A stretch of DNA of 64,000 nt from an uncultured Bacteroidales bacterium (GTDB taxonomy: Bacteria > Bacteroidota > Bacteroidia > Bacteroidales > Bacteroidaceae): positions 1-64,000 of the forward strand of contig CACYOC010000008.1 of the NCBI GenBank assembly GCA_902775975.1, read 5' to 3'. This document shows, in pieces, positions 42,661 through 51,736 of the stretch. The translations under genes and the position numbers were made by a program. Below the pieces are notes generated by a model. The model was not told the origin of the DNA, made no database searches, and saw nothing but the letters and a program-made list of their open reading frames with translations. The first letter of the stretch is position 1, and every line of letters begins with the position of its first letter.

Positions 42661-45585
42661 TTAAAGATAGGAGAGGTAGAGATAGTTGGTTTGGGCTGGA
42701 TATTCGGCCGCGAGGGTGTCAATCTGGTTGACGGTAGGCACGAGCCCCAGTTGTTTGCGCCACTTGCGGATGGTGAGTCCGGCCTGTTCCATCTTCATGC
42801 GTTGTTCCAAGCCAATGGCACGACCTATCTGGAAGTCGGAGAAACCATAGACTTTGGCAGCATGGAGCAACTGATAGATTTCTGGCGACTTCAGGTATTC
42901 TGTAAATTCGCTGGGCTCCATGAATTCCGAAACTTCAGCAAGGGTTGCCTGCTCCTTTAACTGTTGGTCGATATCGATAATATGCTTCAGCTTGTTCAGG
43001 AACCAGCGGTCTATCATTGTCAGCTGGTGTATCTGCTCTATGCTATAGCCCATTTTCATGGCTTTCGATACGACAAAGATGCGCATGTCTGTTGGTTCGT
43101 GTAGTGCTTTAGAGACATCCTTGATTTTGATTTCGTGGTTTTCTACGAATCCGTGCATGCCTTGTCCTATCATGCGCAGACCCTTTTGTAGCGCCTCCTC
43201 AAAGGTTCGTCCCACAGCCATCACTTCACCCACGCTCTTCATGGCCGAGCCGAGCTCGTGTTTGACGCCCTGGAACTTCGTTAAATCCCAGCGTGGAATC
43301 TTGACGACCACATAGTCGAGAGCGGGTTCGAAGAATGCCGAGGTGGTCTTGGTGACTGAGTTCTTCAGTTCGAAGAGTCCGTAGCCCAATCCCAATTTGG
43401 CTGCGACAAAGGCCAGCGGATATCCCGTAGCCTTAGAAGCGAGAGCTGACGAGCGGCTGAGTCGTGCATTGACTTCGATGACGCGGTAGTCCTCGCTGTT
43501 GGGGTCGAGGGCGTACTGCACATTACACTCGCCCACGATGCCGATATGGCGGATAATCTTGATGGCAATCTCGCGCAGCTTGTGATACTCGCTATTGGTC
43601 AGAGTCTGTGAGGGAGCTACCACGATGCTCTCGCCAGTATGGATGCCTAAAGGATCGAGGTTCTCCATGTTACAGACTGTGATACAGTTGTCGTAACGGT
43701 CGCGCACCACCTCGTACTCGATCTCCTTCCAGCCGCGTAGCGACTTCTCTACGAGCACCTGCGGTGAGAAGGAGAAAGCTTCTTCCGCCTGTGCCTGTAG
43801 TTGTTCGTCGTTGTCGCAGAAGCCGCTGCCCAGACCACCCAGTGCGTAGGCAGCGCGCAGAATGACGGGGAAGCCCAATTGGTGTGCTGCTTGCTGTACC
43901 TCTTCGATGGTCGAGCAGGCCTCGCTCTTGATGGTCTTGACACCAATCTCGTCGAGACGTTTGACGAAAAGGTCACGGTCTTCGGTGTCGATGATAGCTT
44001 GAACGGGCGTTCCCAACACCTTTACTCCGTATTTCTTCAGCACCCCTTTCTGGTATAGTTCCACACCGCAGTTCAGTGCTGTCTGTCCACCAAAGGAGAG
44101 TAGGATGCCGTCAGGATGTTCCTGTTCGATGACACGTTCCACGAACTCAGTAGTGACGGGTTGGAAATAAACTTTGTCTGCCACGTCTTTGGAGGTTTGT
44201 ACGGTGGCAATGTTCGGATTGATGAGTATCGAATAGATTCCCTCTTCCTTCAGTGCCTTGAGTGCCTGTGCACCGCTGTAGTCGAACTCGCCTGCTTGAC
44301 CGATTTTCAGTGCTCCAGAGCCAAGGAGGAGAACTTTCTTGGGAGACCCACCCTTTGTCCTCCCTGGTAGGGAGGAAATAGATAGTGTATTTGATGCATC
44401 TTCTTCTCTTGAGAGGCATCTACTCCCCGCCCTACAAGGGAGGGGAAGGGGGGAGGGTCCGAGGCTTTCTACAAATTCGTCGAACATCCATTCCGTATCC
44501 GTCGGTCCGCTACAAGCCTCAGGGTGAAACTGTGCTGAGAACCAGGGATTTGTCTTGTGGCGAATGCCTTCGTTCGAGCCGTCGTTCATATTGACGAACA
44601 GCGGTTCCCAATCAGCGGGTAGTGTCGTGTCATCCACGGCATATCCGTGATTCTGCGAGGTGATGTAACACTGTGTCGTACCTACGCGCTGTACGGGCTG
44701 GTTGTGTGAGCGATGACCGTATTTCAGCTTGTAGGTCTTGGCACCGGCGGCACGAGCCAGCAGCTGATTGCCGAGGCAGATTCCCATTAAAGGCTTCACC
44801 GTCTTATTCTGAAGGAAAGTATGGATGTGCTCTATTGTCTTAGCACATTGTTCGGGGTCTCCGGGGCCATTAGCCAGGAAGAGACCTTCGAACTCCAGTT
44901 GGTTGAAGTCGTAGTCCCACGGTACGCGAATGACCTCAACACCACGTTTGACGAGACAGCGAATGATGTTTGCCTTGACGCCACAATCGACCAAGACCAC
45001 CTTCTTTGGTGCAGAGTTTAGAGTGTAGAGTTTAGAGTTGACTACCGCTGTCATATCTGGCTTGTAGGTGATAACCTCCTTGCAACTGACCTGCTCCACC
45101 CAATTGACAGAGCCGTAGTTTTCTGCTTCCGTCATATCTCTCACCTCTTGCTCCTCACCTCTCATCTCTATTCTCCCCCTCATCACGCCGTGCTCACGGA
45201 GTTTCTTTGTCAGTCGTCGGGTATCGATGCCTGTGATGGCAGGTGTCTTCTCGCGCTTGAGCCATGCTGCCAGGGATTCCTTCGCGTTCCAATGAGAATA
45301 CTGCTCACCATAGTCTGCCACGACAAGTCCTTTCACATGAATGCGCTCACTCTCCATATATCTTGGTAGTGGGTCGCCTCCAGTATCTGGAACACCATAG
45401 TTACCGATCAAGGGAAATGTGGTGACGAGAATCTGTCCCGCATAGCTGGGGTCTGTCAGACTCTCCGGATAGCCCGTCATGGCAGTGCTGAACACCACCT
45501 CGCCTGACGTGTTACCCATATAACCGAACGACCAGCCGCAGAACACGCTGCCGTCTTCAAGTATCAGTCTTGCTTCTCTTTTCAT
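42661..45585 (-). CDS. carbamoyl-phosphate synthase: CarA fused to the N-half of CarB
   Basis: A 974-residue frame. Residues 1-370 are CarA: EVVFSTAMTGYPESLTDPSYAGQI, the glutaminase Cys in MGICLGNQLLARAAGA, and the His/Glu of SAQFHPEA. Residues about 414-974 are the first half of CarB: KVLLLGSGALKIGQAGEFDYSG, then LRAAYALGGLGSGF and VIEVNARLSRSSALASKATGYPLA. The protein stops after TLAAEYPAQTNYLYLSYL, where in full-length CarB the second ATP-grasp half would begin; that half is absent. The linker (about 375-413) is encoded by an inverted pair of G-rich palindromic inserts (44346-44460). A TTTAGAGT-type insert adds KLYTLNS at about 181-190. In most bacteria CarA and CarB are separate. Confidence 0.9.
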   Translation of the reverse strand: MKREARLILEDGSVFCGWSFGYMGNTSGEVVFSTAMTGYPESLTDPSYAGQILVTTFPLIGNYGVPDTGGDPLPRYMESERIHVKGLVVADYGEQYSHWNAKESLAAWLKREKTPAITGIDTRRLTKKLREHGVMRGRIEMRGEEQEVRDMTEAENYGSVNWVEQVSCKEVITYKPDMTAVVNSKLYTLNSAPKKVVLVDCGVKANIIRCLVKRGVEVIRVPWDYDFNQLEFEGLFLANGPGDPEQCAKTIEHIHTFLQNKTVKPLMGICLGNQLLARAAGAKTYKLKYGHRSHNQPVQRVGTTQCYITSQNHGYAVDDTTLPADWEPLFVNMNDGSNEGIRHKTNPWFSAQFHPEACSGPTDTEWMFDEFVESLGPSPLPLPCRAGSRCLSREEDASNTLSISSLPGRTKGGSPKKVLLLGSGALKIGQAGEFDYSGAQALKALKEEGIYSILINPNIATVQTSKDVADKVYFQPVTTEFVERVIEQEHPDGILLSFGGQTALNCGVELYQKGVLKKYGVKVLGTPVQAIIDTEDRDLFVKRLDEIGVKTIKSEACSTIEEVQQAAHQLGFPVILRAAYALGGLGSGFCDNDEQLQAQAEEAFSFSPQVLVEKSLRGWKEIEYEVVRDRYDNCITVCNMENLDPLGIHTGESIVVAPSQTLTNSEYHKLREIAIKIIRHIGIVGECNVQYALDPNSEDYRVIEVNARLSRSSALASKATGYPLAFVAAKLGLGYGLFELKNSVTKTTSAFFEPALDYVVVKIPRWDLTKFQGVKHELGSAMKSVGEVMAVGRTFEEALQKGLRMIGQGMHGFVENHEIKIKDVSKALHEPTDMRIFVVSKAMKMGYSIEQIHQLTMIDRWFLNKLKHIIDIDQQLKEQATLAEVSEFMEPSEFTEYLKSPEIYQLLHAAKVYGFSDFQIGRAIGLEQRMKMEQAGLTIRKWRKQLGLVPTVNQIDTLAAEYPAQTNYLYLSYL
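44346..44460. repeat. inverted pair of G-rich palindromic inserts at the carA-carB joint
   Basis: The first copy (44346-44376) reads CCCACCCTTTGTCCTCCC...GGGAGG. The second (44421-44460) reads CCCGCCCTACAAGGGAGGGG and continues into GGGGGGAGGG. Reverse-complementing one gives the other with small changes. The frame is kept through both. Confidence 0.75.
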
Positions 45586-45589
45586 CGTT

Positions 45590-47329
45590 TTATAATTGCA
45601 TTTTCAATTCATTCTCTACATAGCTTACAAACGCCTCGTTGCAGAGACGTGTGCCGCCGGGGGTGGGGTAGTGCCCTGTGAAATACCAGTCGCCCGGATG
45701 CGCAGGACAGGCGCGGTGTAATCCGTCGATACTTTGGAACACCAGTTCTATAGGCGCCTGCATGCCTTCGGGACGCAACATCTCCACAATCTTTTGGTTG
45801 ATTTCCTCTATGCTGAAGGGGGCATAAACGGCGCGTACATGATTCTCTGTGCAGGTCGAGTTCTTACATTTGCGATAAGTGTCGGCGATGATTTGCTGCA
45901 TGCCCCGTTCCTTGATGAGGGCGATGGCAGCGCGGAAGGCACAAAACTCCTCTAAACGAGCCATGTCGATGCCGTAGTAGTCAGGATAGCGTATCTGTGG
46001 CGAACTTGAAACCATCACGATTTTCTTGGGATGCAGACGGTCCAGGATCTTAAAGATGCTCTCCCGCAGCGTTGTGCCGCGAACTATCGAGTCGTCGATG
46101 ATGACGAGATTGTCCTCGTAGGGCTTGAGCGAGCCGTATGTGATGTCATAGACATGTGCTGCCAGGTCGTTGCGCTCATTATTGTCAGCGATGAAGGTAC
46201 GCAGTTTGATGTCCTTCCACACCACTTTCTCGATGCGAACGTCATGCTTCAACTTGCGGATGCCGTCGGTTATTCCATAGAAGGAAACCTCTGCCGTATT
46301 GGGAATGTAGCTGAAGACGGTGTTGGTCACGTCTCCTTTGATAGCTTGCATGATAGCAGGTGTCAGTTGTTCGCCTAAGCGTTTGCGTTCCTGATAGATG
46401 TGACAGTCTGAGCCACGACTGAAGTAGATGCGTTCAAACGAGCAGGCACTGAGTTGCCTGGCGGGCAGAATCTGTTGCAGGCAACTCTCGCCGTTATTCC
46501 TGACAATGAGTGCCTGACCACGCTCTAATTCATGGATGTCTTCGGCTGGCAAGTCGAAACATGTCTGGATAACAGGACGTTCTGAAGCCAGCACCACCAC
46601 CTCGTCGTCTTTGTACCAAAATGCAGGCCGGATGCCCCAGGGGTCGCGCATGGCAAACATCTCACCGCTGCCCGTCATGCCACACATTACATAGCCGCCG
46701 TCGAAGTGCTGCATGGTCGTCTTCAGCACGTTAGCCATCTTAACGTGCTCGTCGATATATTGAGTGATGTCAGTTCCTTTCAAACCCAGTTTTTTTGCTT
46801 TGGTAAACAGCCGTTCCACTTCACGGTCCAGCCGGTGACCCATCAGTTCCAATGTGATGTAAGAGTCGCCATAGATGCGTGGCGACTGTCCTTGCGATGT
46901 CAGGAAATGAAAGATCTCGTCGATATTCGTCATATTAAAGTTCCCGCACAGACACAGGTTCTTGGCGCGCCAGTTGTTGCGGCGCAGAAACGGATGAACG
47001 TATGTCAGTCCTCTCTTGCCGGTAGTCGAATACCGCAGATGTCCTATGAGCAACTCGCCCTTCATCTCTTCGGTTACACGGCTGAAAATCTCTGTGATAG
47101 CATCTTTACCCTCTGCTCTCTCACGGAACATATATTCTGTGCCAGGCTTGTTGGTTAGGCTTACTGAGGCAATGCCGGCTCCCTCTTGTCCACGGTTGTG
47201 CTGCTTCTCCATCATCAGATAGAGTTTGTTGAAGCCATAAGCCCATGTGCCGTATTTCTTCTGGTAATAGTCAAGCGGTTTCAGCAGGCGAATCATTGCC
47301 ACTCCACATTCGTGTTTTAGCTGCTCCAT
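45590..47329 (-). CDS. amidophosphoribosyltransferase-like (PurF family)
   Basis: A 579-residue class II glutamine amidotransferase joined to a phosphoribosyltransferase-type domain. Cys8 in MEQLKHECGVAM is the likely nucleophile after a seven-residue propeptide. GQEGAGIAS, GHLRYSTTGKRG and CGNFN complete the glutaminase. The PRPP motif LVIIDDSIVRGTTLRESI is intact. The C-terminus is extended (TPGGTRLCNEAFVSY). The position between pyrG and the carbamoyl-phosphate synthase gene, in a nitrogen cluster, is also known from Bacteroides; it may be a paralogue of the purine enzyme. One base separates it from pyrG and four from the carA/carB gene. Confidence 0.85.
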   Translation of the reverse strand: MEQLKHECGVAMIRLLKPLDYYQKKYGTWAYGFNKLYLMMEKQHNRGQEGAGIASVSLTNKPGTEYMFRERAEGKDAITEIFSRVTEEMKGELLIGHLRYSTTGKRGLTYVHPFLRRNNWRAKNLCLCGNFNMTNIDEIFHFLTSQGQSPRIYGDSYITLELMGHRLDREVERLFTKAKKLGLKGTDITQYIDEHVKMANVLKTTMQHFDGGYVMCGMTGSGEMFAMRDPWGIRPAFWYKDDEVVVLASERPVIQTCFDLPAEDIHELERGQALIVRNNGESCLQQILPARQLSACSFERIYFSRGSDCHIYQERKRLGEQLTPAIMQAIKGDVTNTVFSYIPNTAEVSFYGITDGIRKLKHDVRIEKVVWKDIKLRTFIADNNERNDLAAHVYDITYGSLKPYEDNLVIIDDSIVRGTTLRESIFKILDRLHPKKIVMVSSSPQIRYPDYYGIDMARLEEFCAFRAAIALIKERGMQQIIADTYRKCKNSTCTENHVRAVYAPFSIEEINQKIVEMLRPEGMQAPIELVFQSIDGLHRACPAHPGDWYFTGHYPTPGGTRLCNEAFVSYVENELKMQL

Positions 47330-47330
47330 A

Positions 47331-48962
47331 TCACATACAGGCTTTGATAAACGACATAAACAGCGGGTGCGGCTGCAACACCGTTGATGAGTATTCGGGG
47401 TGGAACTGCGTACCGATGTACCAGCGTTTCTTAGGAATCTCTACAATCTCCACCAGATTGGCGGCAGGGTTGATGCCCACACACTTCATACCAGCCTTTT
47501 CATATTCCTCCTTATACCTGTTGTTGAACTCATAGCGGTGACGATGGCGTTCGCTGACCATCTTCTTTTCGCCGTAAGCCTTATAAACGCGACTGCCCTT
47601 GACTAACTCGCAGTCGTAGGCACCCAGTCGCATCGTGCCGCCCATCTGGGTAATGCTCTTCTGCTCCTCCATGATGTCGATAACGTTATGGGGCGTGTCG
47701 GGGTTCATCTCGGCGCTATTAGCGTCCTTGTAACCCAACACATTGCGTGCAAACTCGATGACCATCATCTGCATACCGAGACAGATGCCAAAGGTGGGAA
47801 TGTCATGAATACGCGTATATTCGGCAGCGACAATCTTTCCCTCGATGCCACGCTGTCCGAAGCCCGGACAGATGACTATACCCTGCAAGTTTTCCAGCTT
47901 CTTGGCGATGTTTTCGCTGGTAATCTCTTCACTGTTCACAAAGTGCATGCGAACCTTCACGTCGTTGTAGATGCCTGCCAGGTTCAGACTTTCGCGGATG
48001 CTCTTGTATGCATCCTGCAGGTCGTACTTACCCACCAGTCCGATATGTACCTCGCGTGTTGCCTTGCGCTGCTTGTCAAGGAAGTCGTGCCAGGCTTTCA
48101 TGGCTGGCGTCTCACCAACGGGTACACCTATCTTCCGCAGGATGGCTGCGTCCAGTCCCTGTTGCTGCATGTTTACCGGCACCTCGTAGATGCTCGGCAT
48201 ATCTTCGCTCTGCACGACGCACTCCAAATCGACATTACAGAACGAAGCCACCTTCATGCGCAGATGGTCATCAAGGTGGCGTTCGGTTCGGAGCACAAGG
48301 ATATCGGGCTGAATACCCATCGACTGCAGTTCCTTGACACTATGCTGCGTCGGTTTTGTCTTCAGTTCGTCAGCGGCTTTCAAATAGGGAACGTAGGTCA
48401 GGTGCACGCATACAGCATCGCGTCCCAATTGCCACCGTAGTTGTCGGATGGCTTCCATGAAAGGTGCGCTTTCGATGTCACCGATGGTTCCGCCCACCTC
48501 GGTGATGACGAAGTCGAGCTGCTCGTCTGATGCGGTAGCAAATTTTTCACTGTTCACTTTCCCCTTTTCACTTAAGCGGAGCATCCTCCGTTTAATCTCA
48601 TCCGTGATGTGTGGCACGACTTGGATTGTCTTTCCCAGATAGTCGCCGTGGCGCTCGCGGTCAATGACCGTCTTGTAGATGCGTCCCGTCGTTATACTGT
48701 TGTTTTGTGTGGTGCGTATGCCTGTGAACCGTTCGTAGTGTCCCAAGTCTAGGTCGGTCTCAAAGCCGTCCTCCGTGACGTAGCATTCACCGTGCTCGTA
48801 GGGGTTCAGCGTACCTGGGTCGATGTTGATGTAGGGGTCGAACTTCTGGATGGTGACCTTAAAACCGCGAGCCTGTAGCAGCTTACCGATACTGGCGGAA
48901 ATGATGCCCTTGCCTAACGATGACACGACACCGCCCGTGACGAAGATATACTTTGTTTGCAT
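47331..48962 (-). CDS. pyrG: CTP synthase
   Basis: A 543-residue enzyme aminating UTP to CTP with glutamine and ATP. The synthetase has KYIFVTGGVVSSLGKGIISAS and FDPYINIDPGTLNPYEHGE. The glutaminase has GFGQRGIEGK, FGICLGMQMM and the C-terminal GTQFHPEY. An in-frame GTGAAAAGG-type insert (48540-48585) adds SEKGKVNSEK-like residues (about 131-146) just before FVITEVGGTIGDIES, a catalytic strand, so the loop there must be tolerant. ATG 48962 gives the standard start; the upstream extension is not used. Confidence 0.96.
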   Translation of the reverse strand: MQTKYIFVTGGVVSSLGKGIISASIGKLLQARGFKVTIQKFDPYINIDPGTLNPYEHGECYVTEDGFETDLDLGHYERFTGIRTTQNNSITTGRIYKTVIDRERHGDYLGKTIQVVPHITDEIKRRMLRLSEKGKVNSEKFATASDEQLDFVITEVGGTIGDIESAPFMEAIRQLRWQLGRDAVCVHLTYVPYLKAADELKTKPTQHSVKELQSMGIQPDILVLRTERHLDDHLRMKVASFCNVDLECVVQSEDMPSIYEVPVNMQQQGLDAAILRKIGVPVGETPAMKAWHDFLDKQRKATREVHIGLVGKYDLQDAYKSIRESLNLAGIYNDVKVRMHFVNSEEITSENIAKKLENLQGIVICPGFGQRGIEGKIVAAEYTRIHDIPTFGICLGMQMMVIEFARNVLGYKDANSAEMNPDTPHNVIDIMEEQKSITQMGGTMRLGAYDCELVKGSRVYKAYGEKKMVSERHRHRYEFNNRYKEEYEKAGMKCVGINPAANLVEIVEIPKKRWYIGTQFHPEYSSTVLQPHPLFMSFIKACM

Positions 48963-48991
48963 ATATATTGTTTTTATTCTTTCGTTACAAA

Positions 48992-49023
48992 CCCTCTCCT
49001 CCACTGATATATGGAAGAGAGGG
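48992..49023 (-). terminator. hairpin between the porin gene and pyrG
   Basis: CCCTCTC...GAGAGGG stem in the leftward transcript, followed by TTTGTAACG. It may weaken read-through from glnK-amt-porin into pyrG; the T run is short. Confidence 0.5.
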
Positions 49024-49037
49024 AGACCTGGCAAAGA

Positions 49038-49748
49038 TTATGGTTGCAGCGTGAATCCGAAAACCAGGTATGCTTTTTGCGAGCAAGGATTGGCCGTCAG
49101 CTGTCCGAAGATGGGAATGGCAAACGTGTCCGTTATCTTGATTTCCTTTGTCGCTCGCAGTGTTAAGTTTGTGACGGCGAAACCACTCGTCCCATACTGA
49201 GGCGAAGTATATGGAACAGCACCGGCCGTGGCAGTCCATTCTATGGCAGAAAGTTTGAATGGCACACTTGCCTCAAAATAACTGCTGTAGGCTCGTTTGC
49301 CGTTTGCTTTATAGTCGTTGCCCGCAAAGTTGGTGTACCACTGTAAGGAAGCAAAACCGAAGTCGTAGCCAATGTTCCCCTCGAAGACGTGGTTCGTGCT
49401 ATGTGCTTCGTACTTGAAGTAACGTCCGCCTAGATCGCCGCCGTTGGGCATTTCACTAAACCAGTAGTCGGTGATGCCGATGTTCAGCCCACCGATGGAG
49501 TAGGCGAGTGTAAAGTCGAACTCTTTCACGTCGTCTTTGTTCGACAGTCCGTAGCTGCCCCACGCCGTTAGCGACAGTCCCTTATATCCCACGCCAAGTG
49601 TTGGTTGCACGGCCACATCACCTAATTTCTGACCACGCCAAATATATTCGTTAACGAAATCGCCACCAATCGTGGTTTCTATTTTTTCCTGTGCAAGGGC
49701 GGTGATGCTCATCACCAAACCCATTGCAAACAATACAATTTTTTTCAT
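49038..49748 (-). CDS. outer-membrane porin-like protein of the ammonium operon
   Basis: A 236-residue exported protein (signal MKKIVLFAMGLVMSITALAQ). Alternating polar and aromatic residues mark a beta-barrel (FVNEYIWRGQKLGDVAVQPTLGVGYKGLSLTAWGSYG, TYDFG-like strands, C-terminal VFGFTLQP). It is similar in outline to the TorF-type putative porins. Its place directly behind amt and glnK suggests that it lets ammonium or small nitrogen compounds through the outer membrane. Confidence 0.75.
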   Translation of the reverse strand: MKKIVLFAMGLVMSITALAQEKIETTIGGDFVNEYIWRGQKLGDVAVQPTLGVGYKGLSLTAWGSYGLSNKDDVKEFDFTLAYSIGGLNIGITDYWFSEMPNGGDLGGRYFKYEAHSTNHVFEGNIGYDFGFASLQWYTNFAGNDYKANGKRAYSSYFEASVPFKLSAIEWTATAGAVPYTSPQYGTSGFAVTNLTLRATKEIKITDTFAIPIFGQLTANPCSQKAYLVFGFTLQP

Positions 49749-49779
49749 ACCTTTAAATTTTTCACTCTTCACTTTTCAC

Positions 49780-51033
49780 TTAGTTATAGCACGTTTCTCC
49801 ATGTTCGTAGATGTCGAGACCTTCATCTTCGATGCGTTTGTCCACACGCAGGCCATGCAACTTCTTGATACCATAGAACAGGATGAAGCCACAGGCGGCA
49901 GCCCAGAGGTCGATGACCAAGATACCGAAGCACTCGGCACCGAAGAATCCCCAACCGTGACCGTAGAATGCTCCATTTGTAGTTGACAACAGACCTGTCA
50001 TCAGTGTTCCGAGAATGCCACAGACGCCATGTACCGAGCTGGCACCAACGGGGTCGTCGATGTGTAGCTTGTGGTCGATAAAGTCGATAGAGAATACCAA
50101 TACGGTTCCACATACCAGTCCGATGACGATAGCGCCAACAGGCGACACAATGTCACAACCTGCCGTAATGCCCACCAGTCCTGCCAGCACGCCGTTGAGC
50201 GTCAATGACAGTGATGGCTTGCCGTACTTCCACCACGTAATGAACATGGTGGCCACACCGCCAGCAGCAGCTGCGAGGTTGGTGGTGAGGAACACATGGC
50301 TGATGGCTATGCGGTTGACTTCACCTGAGGCTGCCAGCTGCGAGCCTGGGTTGAATCCGAACCAGCCCAGCCAAAGGATGAAAACACCCAGTGCTGCCAT
50401 CGTCAGGTTATGTCCAGGAATGGCGCGGCTCTTGCCGTCCTTGCCATACTTGCCGATGCGGGGACCTAATGCCATAGCACCGATAATGGCCAACACGCCA
50501 CCAACACTATGCACGATAGCAGAACCTGCAAAGTCGTGGAATACATCGCCGAAGGTGCTTATCATAAAGCTGTCTTCAGCAGCGTTGCAAAGCCATCCAC
50601 CACCCCAGGTCCAGTGACCCTCAATGGGATAAATGAACAGTGAGATGAAGGCGGAGTAGATCAGGTACATTGAAAACTTCGTGCGCTCAGCCATAGCACC
50701 ACTGACAATCGTGGCACTGGTGGCACAGAACACTGTCTCGAAAATCAAGAAACCCTCTACCGGCAGGTCGCCTTTATAGAAAGAGAGGTCGCCCCAGTTG
50801 GGCATACCGATGAAACCTGCACCCTCGCTGCCAAACATAAATCCGAAACCGAGGAAGAAGAACAGCAATGAGCCGAACATGAAATCGACAAAGTTCTTCA
50901 TCAGAATGTTTGCCGTGTTCTTACTGCGGGTGAAACCTGCCTCGCACAGCGCAAACCCTGGCTGCATCCAGAATACCAGCATAGCTGCCAATAGCATCCA
51001 TACGGTGTCAAGTGATAGTCCTATTTCGTTCAT
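49780..51033 (-). CDS. amt: ammonium transporter
   Basis: A 417-residue inner membrane channel of the Amt/Rh family with about 11 helices. Typical parts are MLLAAMLVFWMQPGFALCEAGFTRSKN, FCATSATIVSGAMAERTKF, DFAGSAIVHSVGG and the late GLVCGTVLVFSIDFIDHKLHIDDPVGASSVHGVCGILGT with a pore His. The next gene upstream is glnK, whose product blocks such channels when nitrogen is plentiful. Confidence 0.96.
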   Translation of the reverse strand: MNEIGLSLDTVWMLLAAMLVFWMQPGFALCEAGFTRSKNTANILMKNFVDFMFGSLLFFFLGFGFMFGSEGAGFIGMPNWGDLSFYKGDLPVEGFLIFETVFCATSATIVSGAMAERTKFSMYLIYSAFISLFIYPIEGHWTWGGGWLCNAAEDSFMISTFGDVFHDFAGSAIVHSVGGVLAIIGAMALGPRIGKYGKDGKSRAIPGHNLTMAALGVFILWLGWFGFNPGSQLAASGEVNRIAISHVFLTTNLAAAAGGVATMFITWWKYGKPSLSLTLNGVLAGLVGITAGCDIVSPVGAIVIGLVCGTVLVFSIDFIDHKLHIDDPVGASSVHGVCGILGTLMTGLLSTTNGAFYGHGWGFFGAECFGILVIDLWAAACGFILFYGIKKLHGLRVDKRIEDEGLDIYEHGETCYN

Positions 51034-51065
51034 ATTTTTAAGTCTTTGTGTTGTTGTGTTATCCT

Positions 51066-51413
51066 TTATTTCTTATCTCTTAATACTGTGTCGCCGTTCT
51101 CACCCGTGCGAATAGACCATGTATCTATCATCTCGCTGACGAAGATACGTCCGTCTCCTACTTCGCCAGTGTGAGCCACGTTTAGAATAACCTTTACGGT
51201 TGGCTCTACAAACTGGTCGCGGCAGACGATGGTCAGTGCCACACGCTCAATGACATCGGTTGAATACTGAACACCACGATAGATGCGCTCTTCGCGGCTC
51301 TGTCCGATGCCGTGTACGTTATGGTACTCGAACCAGTCGATGTCTGACTGCAACAATGCCTCCTTGACATCCTCGAATTTGGTCTTGCGGATAATTGCTT
51401 CAATCCTTTTCAT
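51066..51413 (-). CDS. glnK: P-II family nitrogen regulator
   Basis: A 115-residue trimeric signal protein reading 2-oxoglutarate and ATP/ADP. It has MKRIEAIIRKTKFEDVKEALLQSDI at the start, a T-loop ending EERIYRGVQY with the usual Tyr, and the B-loop NVAHTGEVGDGRIFVSEM. First gene of the glnK-amt-porin run, with a TACCTTTG box at 51475-51468. Confidence 0.94.
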   Translation of the reverse strand: MKRIEAIIRKTKFEDVKEALLQSDIDWFEYHNVHGIGQSREERIYRGVQYSTDVIERVALTIVCRDQFVEPTVKVILNVAHTGEVGDGRIFVSEMIDTWSIRTGENGDTVLRDKK

Positions 51414-51736
51414 ACCTTTTCACCTTTTTAATTAATACTTACATGTCTTCGTGAAAGCTTTCGGCTGCAAAGGTACGGTGATTCTTACAGATAAAACGAA
51501 TAAATTTCCAACTTTGCACCAATAAAAAACGGCGAAATGACAAAATGTAAACCAGCAGGCATCGTGAAAGGCTTGTTGCTTTTCAAATTGTCAAATGTTC
51601 GAATAAATTTTGAGCAAAATGTAAGTTGTGCTCGTTTCCAAAACAAATTATTGTCGCAAACATGATTGTTTTACTAACTATTTGTATTATCTTTGCACCC
51701 GAATTCGAGACAAACGTAAGATTAATAAAGGATTAT
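51414..51736. promoter_or_regulatory. divergent control region of the nitrogen cluster
   Basis: The minus-strand TACCTTTG (51475-51468) serves glnK and the plus-strand TATCTTTG (51688-51695) serves gltB. The 210 bases between are AT-rich (about 35% GC) and hold no gene. I see no clear palindrome that would name the regulator. Confidence 0.65.

Noticed and set aside
51626..51736. Upstream extension of gltB
   Set aside because: The 37 extra codons precede and include the -7 box at 51688-51695, so they are not in the message; the propeptide length also fits the start at 51737.
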